Assembly (NCBI GenBank): GCA_001782645.1
Contig: MFPH01000025.1
Coordinates: forward strand, 1-6,257
Length of the DNA: 6,257 nt
Origin: Candidatus Levybacteria bacterium RIFCSPLOWO2_12_FULL_37_14
GTDB lineage: Bacteria; Patescibacteriota; Microgenomatia; Levybacterales; UBA12049
Direction of reading: 5' to 3'
In this document: piece by piece, positions 5,722-6,257 of the stretch
How the letters are laid out: the number at the start of each line of letters is the position of its first letter
Numbering within the stretch: position 1 is the first letter of the stretch
Program-made: the position numbers and the translations under genes
Notes under the pieces: generated by a model
Databases searched by the model: none
What the model saw: the letters and a program-made list of their open reading frames with translations, nothing else
Told to the model about the DNA's origin: nothing

Positions 5722-6257
5722 ATGCAAGATACTTATTTAATAACCGGCGCAACCGGATTTATAGGCAGTTGCGTAACAAGAGAGCTGGTTCGACAAAAAA
5801 AACACGTAAGCATTATAGTTCATGATAAGAAAAATAACTGGAGGTTACGGGATATTCTTTCAAAATTAGATATTTATGAATGTGATCTTCTTGGCAACTC
5901 ATTGAATACCGTAGTTGGAAAAATTATTCCTTCTTATATTTTTCATTTTGCTTCCTATGGATCTCTTCCTTTTGAAGATATTACAGGACAAATGATAGAC
6001 GTTAACATCAAGGGAACAATGAATCTTATAAATGCAGTCAAAAAAAACAAATTCAAGCTTTTTATTAATACGGGAAGTTCGTCCGAATACGGTATTAAAA
6101 ATAAGAAGATGAAAGAGACTGATATCCTTGCTCCAATTAATGATTATGGAATAATAAAAACAGCTGTCACCCTATTTTGTCAGAAAGAAGCAATTCGCAA
6201 TAACCTTCCAATCATTACCCTTCGTTTATTTTCGCCGTATGGGTATTTTGAAGATAA
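5722..6257 (+). CDS. NAD(P)-dependent extended SDR, probable NDP-keto-sugar reductase or epimerase (3' truncated by window edge)
   Basis: The first 178 codons of an extended short-chain dehydrogenase are present; the frame stays open to the right edge, with two bases of the next codon visible. TGATGFIG (8-15) is the N-terminal dinucleotide-binding GxxGxxG motif. FHFAS (74-78) and VNIKGT (94-99) are core signatures. Ser119 in GSSSEYG, with Tyr142 and Lys146 in YGIIK, forms the Ser-Tyr-Lys triad, and RLFSPYG (168-174) is the usual substrate-loop strand. Counting back from Tyr123, the positions that are Asp-Glu or Asp-Lys in 4,6-dehydratases are Ser120-Ser121, so this is probably a C4 reductase or epimerase rather than a second dehydratase. 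Similar SDRs accompany CDP-glucose dehydratases in dideoxysugar clusters (abequose or paratose synthases are examples); assignment to one of these is not possible from half the protein. It lies 129 nt after the aminotransferase, behind a fair ribosome site. Confidence 0.82.
   Translation, partial: MQDTYLITGATGFIGSCVTRELVRQKKHVSIIVHDKKNNWRLRDILSKLDIYECDLLGNSLNTVVGKIIPSYIFHFASYGSLPFEDITGQMIDVNIKGTMNLINAVKKNKFKLFINTGSSSEYGIKNKKMKETDILAPINDYGIIKTAVTLFCQKEAIRNNLPIITLRLFSPYGYFED

Overview
The window is a contiguous, all-plus-strand piece of a nucleotide-sugar biosynthesis locus, of the kind that supplies unusual sugars for O-antigen, capsule, S-layer glycan or other glycoconjugates. It is AT-rich (roughly 38-40% GC by eye), uses the standard bacterial code and has very short intergenic gaps, which points to a bacterium. 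The sequence does not allow a confident phylum. A Shine-Dalgarno motif is missing before most starts, a pattern seen in several uncultivated or non-model lineages, but this is weak evidence.

Layout: (1) positions 2-748, the 3' part of an extended short-chain dehydrogenase with the Ser-Asp-Lys active-site signature of CDP-glucose-type 4,6-dehydratases. (2) 763-1875, a DegT/DnrJ/EryC1/StrS sugar aminotransferase, probably acting at C4. (3) 1872-2540, a GNAT acyltransferase overlapping gene 2 by ATGA. (4) After an 89-nt gap with a possible promoter, 2630-4405, a thiamine-diphosphate (ThDP) enzyme homologous to the acetolactate synthase large subunit. (5) 4411-5592, a class I PLP aminotransferase. 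(6) After a 129-nt gap containing only a doubtful 20-codon ORF, 5722 to the right edge, the first 178 codons of another extended SDR that lacks the dehydratase acidic pair and is more likely a reductase or epimerase.

Genes 1-3 form a textbook trio for an N-acylated 4-amino-4,6-dideoxyhexose: dehydration to a 4-keto-6-deoxy sugar, C4 transamination, then N-acylation. Genes 4-6 look like a second module. The ThDP enzyme has no acetolactate synthase small subunit or IlvC beside it and carries Phe at the position whose Trp favours 2-ketobutyrate in true acetohydroxyacid synthases. Together with the sugar genes, this suggests carboligation of a pyruvate-derived two-carbon unit onto a keto-sugar (as YerE does in yersiniose A biosynthesis) or onto a small keto acid.

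The class I aminotransferase keeps its Schiff-base Lys but has Tyr where the PLP-N1-binding Asp is normally invariant. This single-codon change is the oddest residue-level observation here. No RNA genes, mobile elements, CRISPR arrays or convincing terminators were seen.
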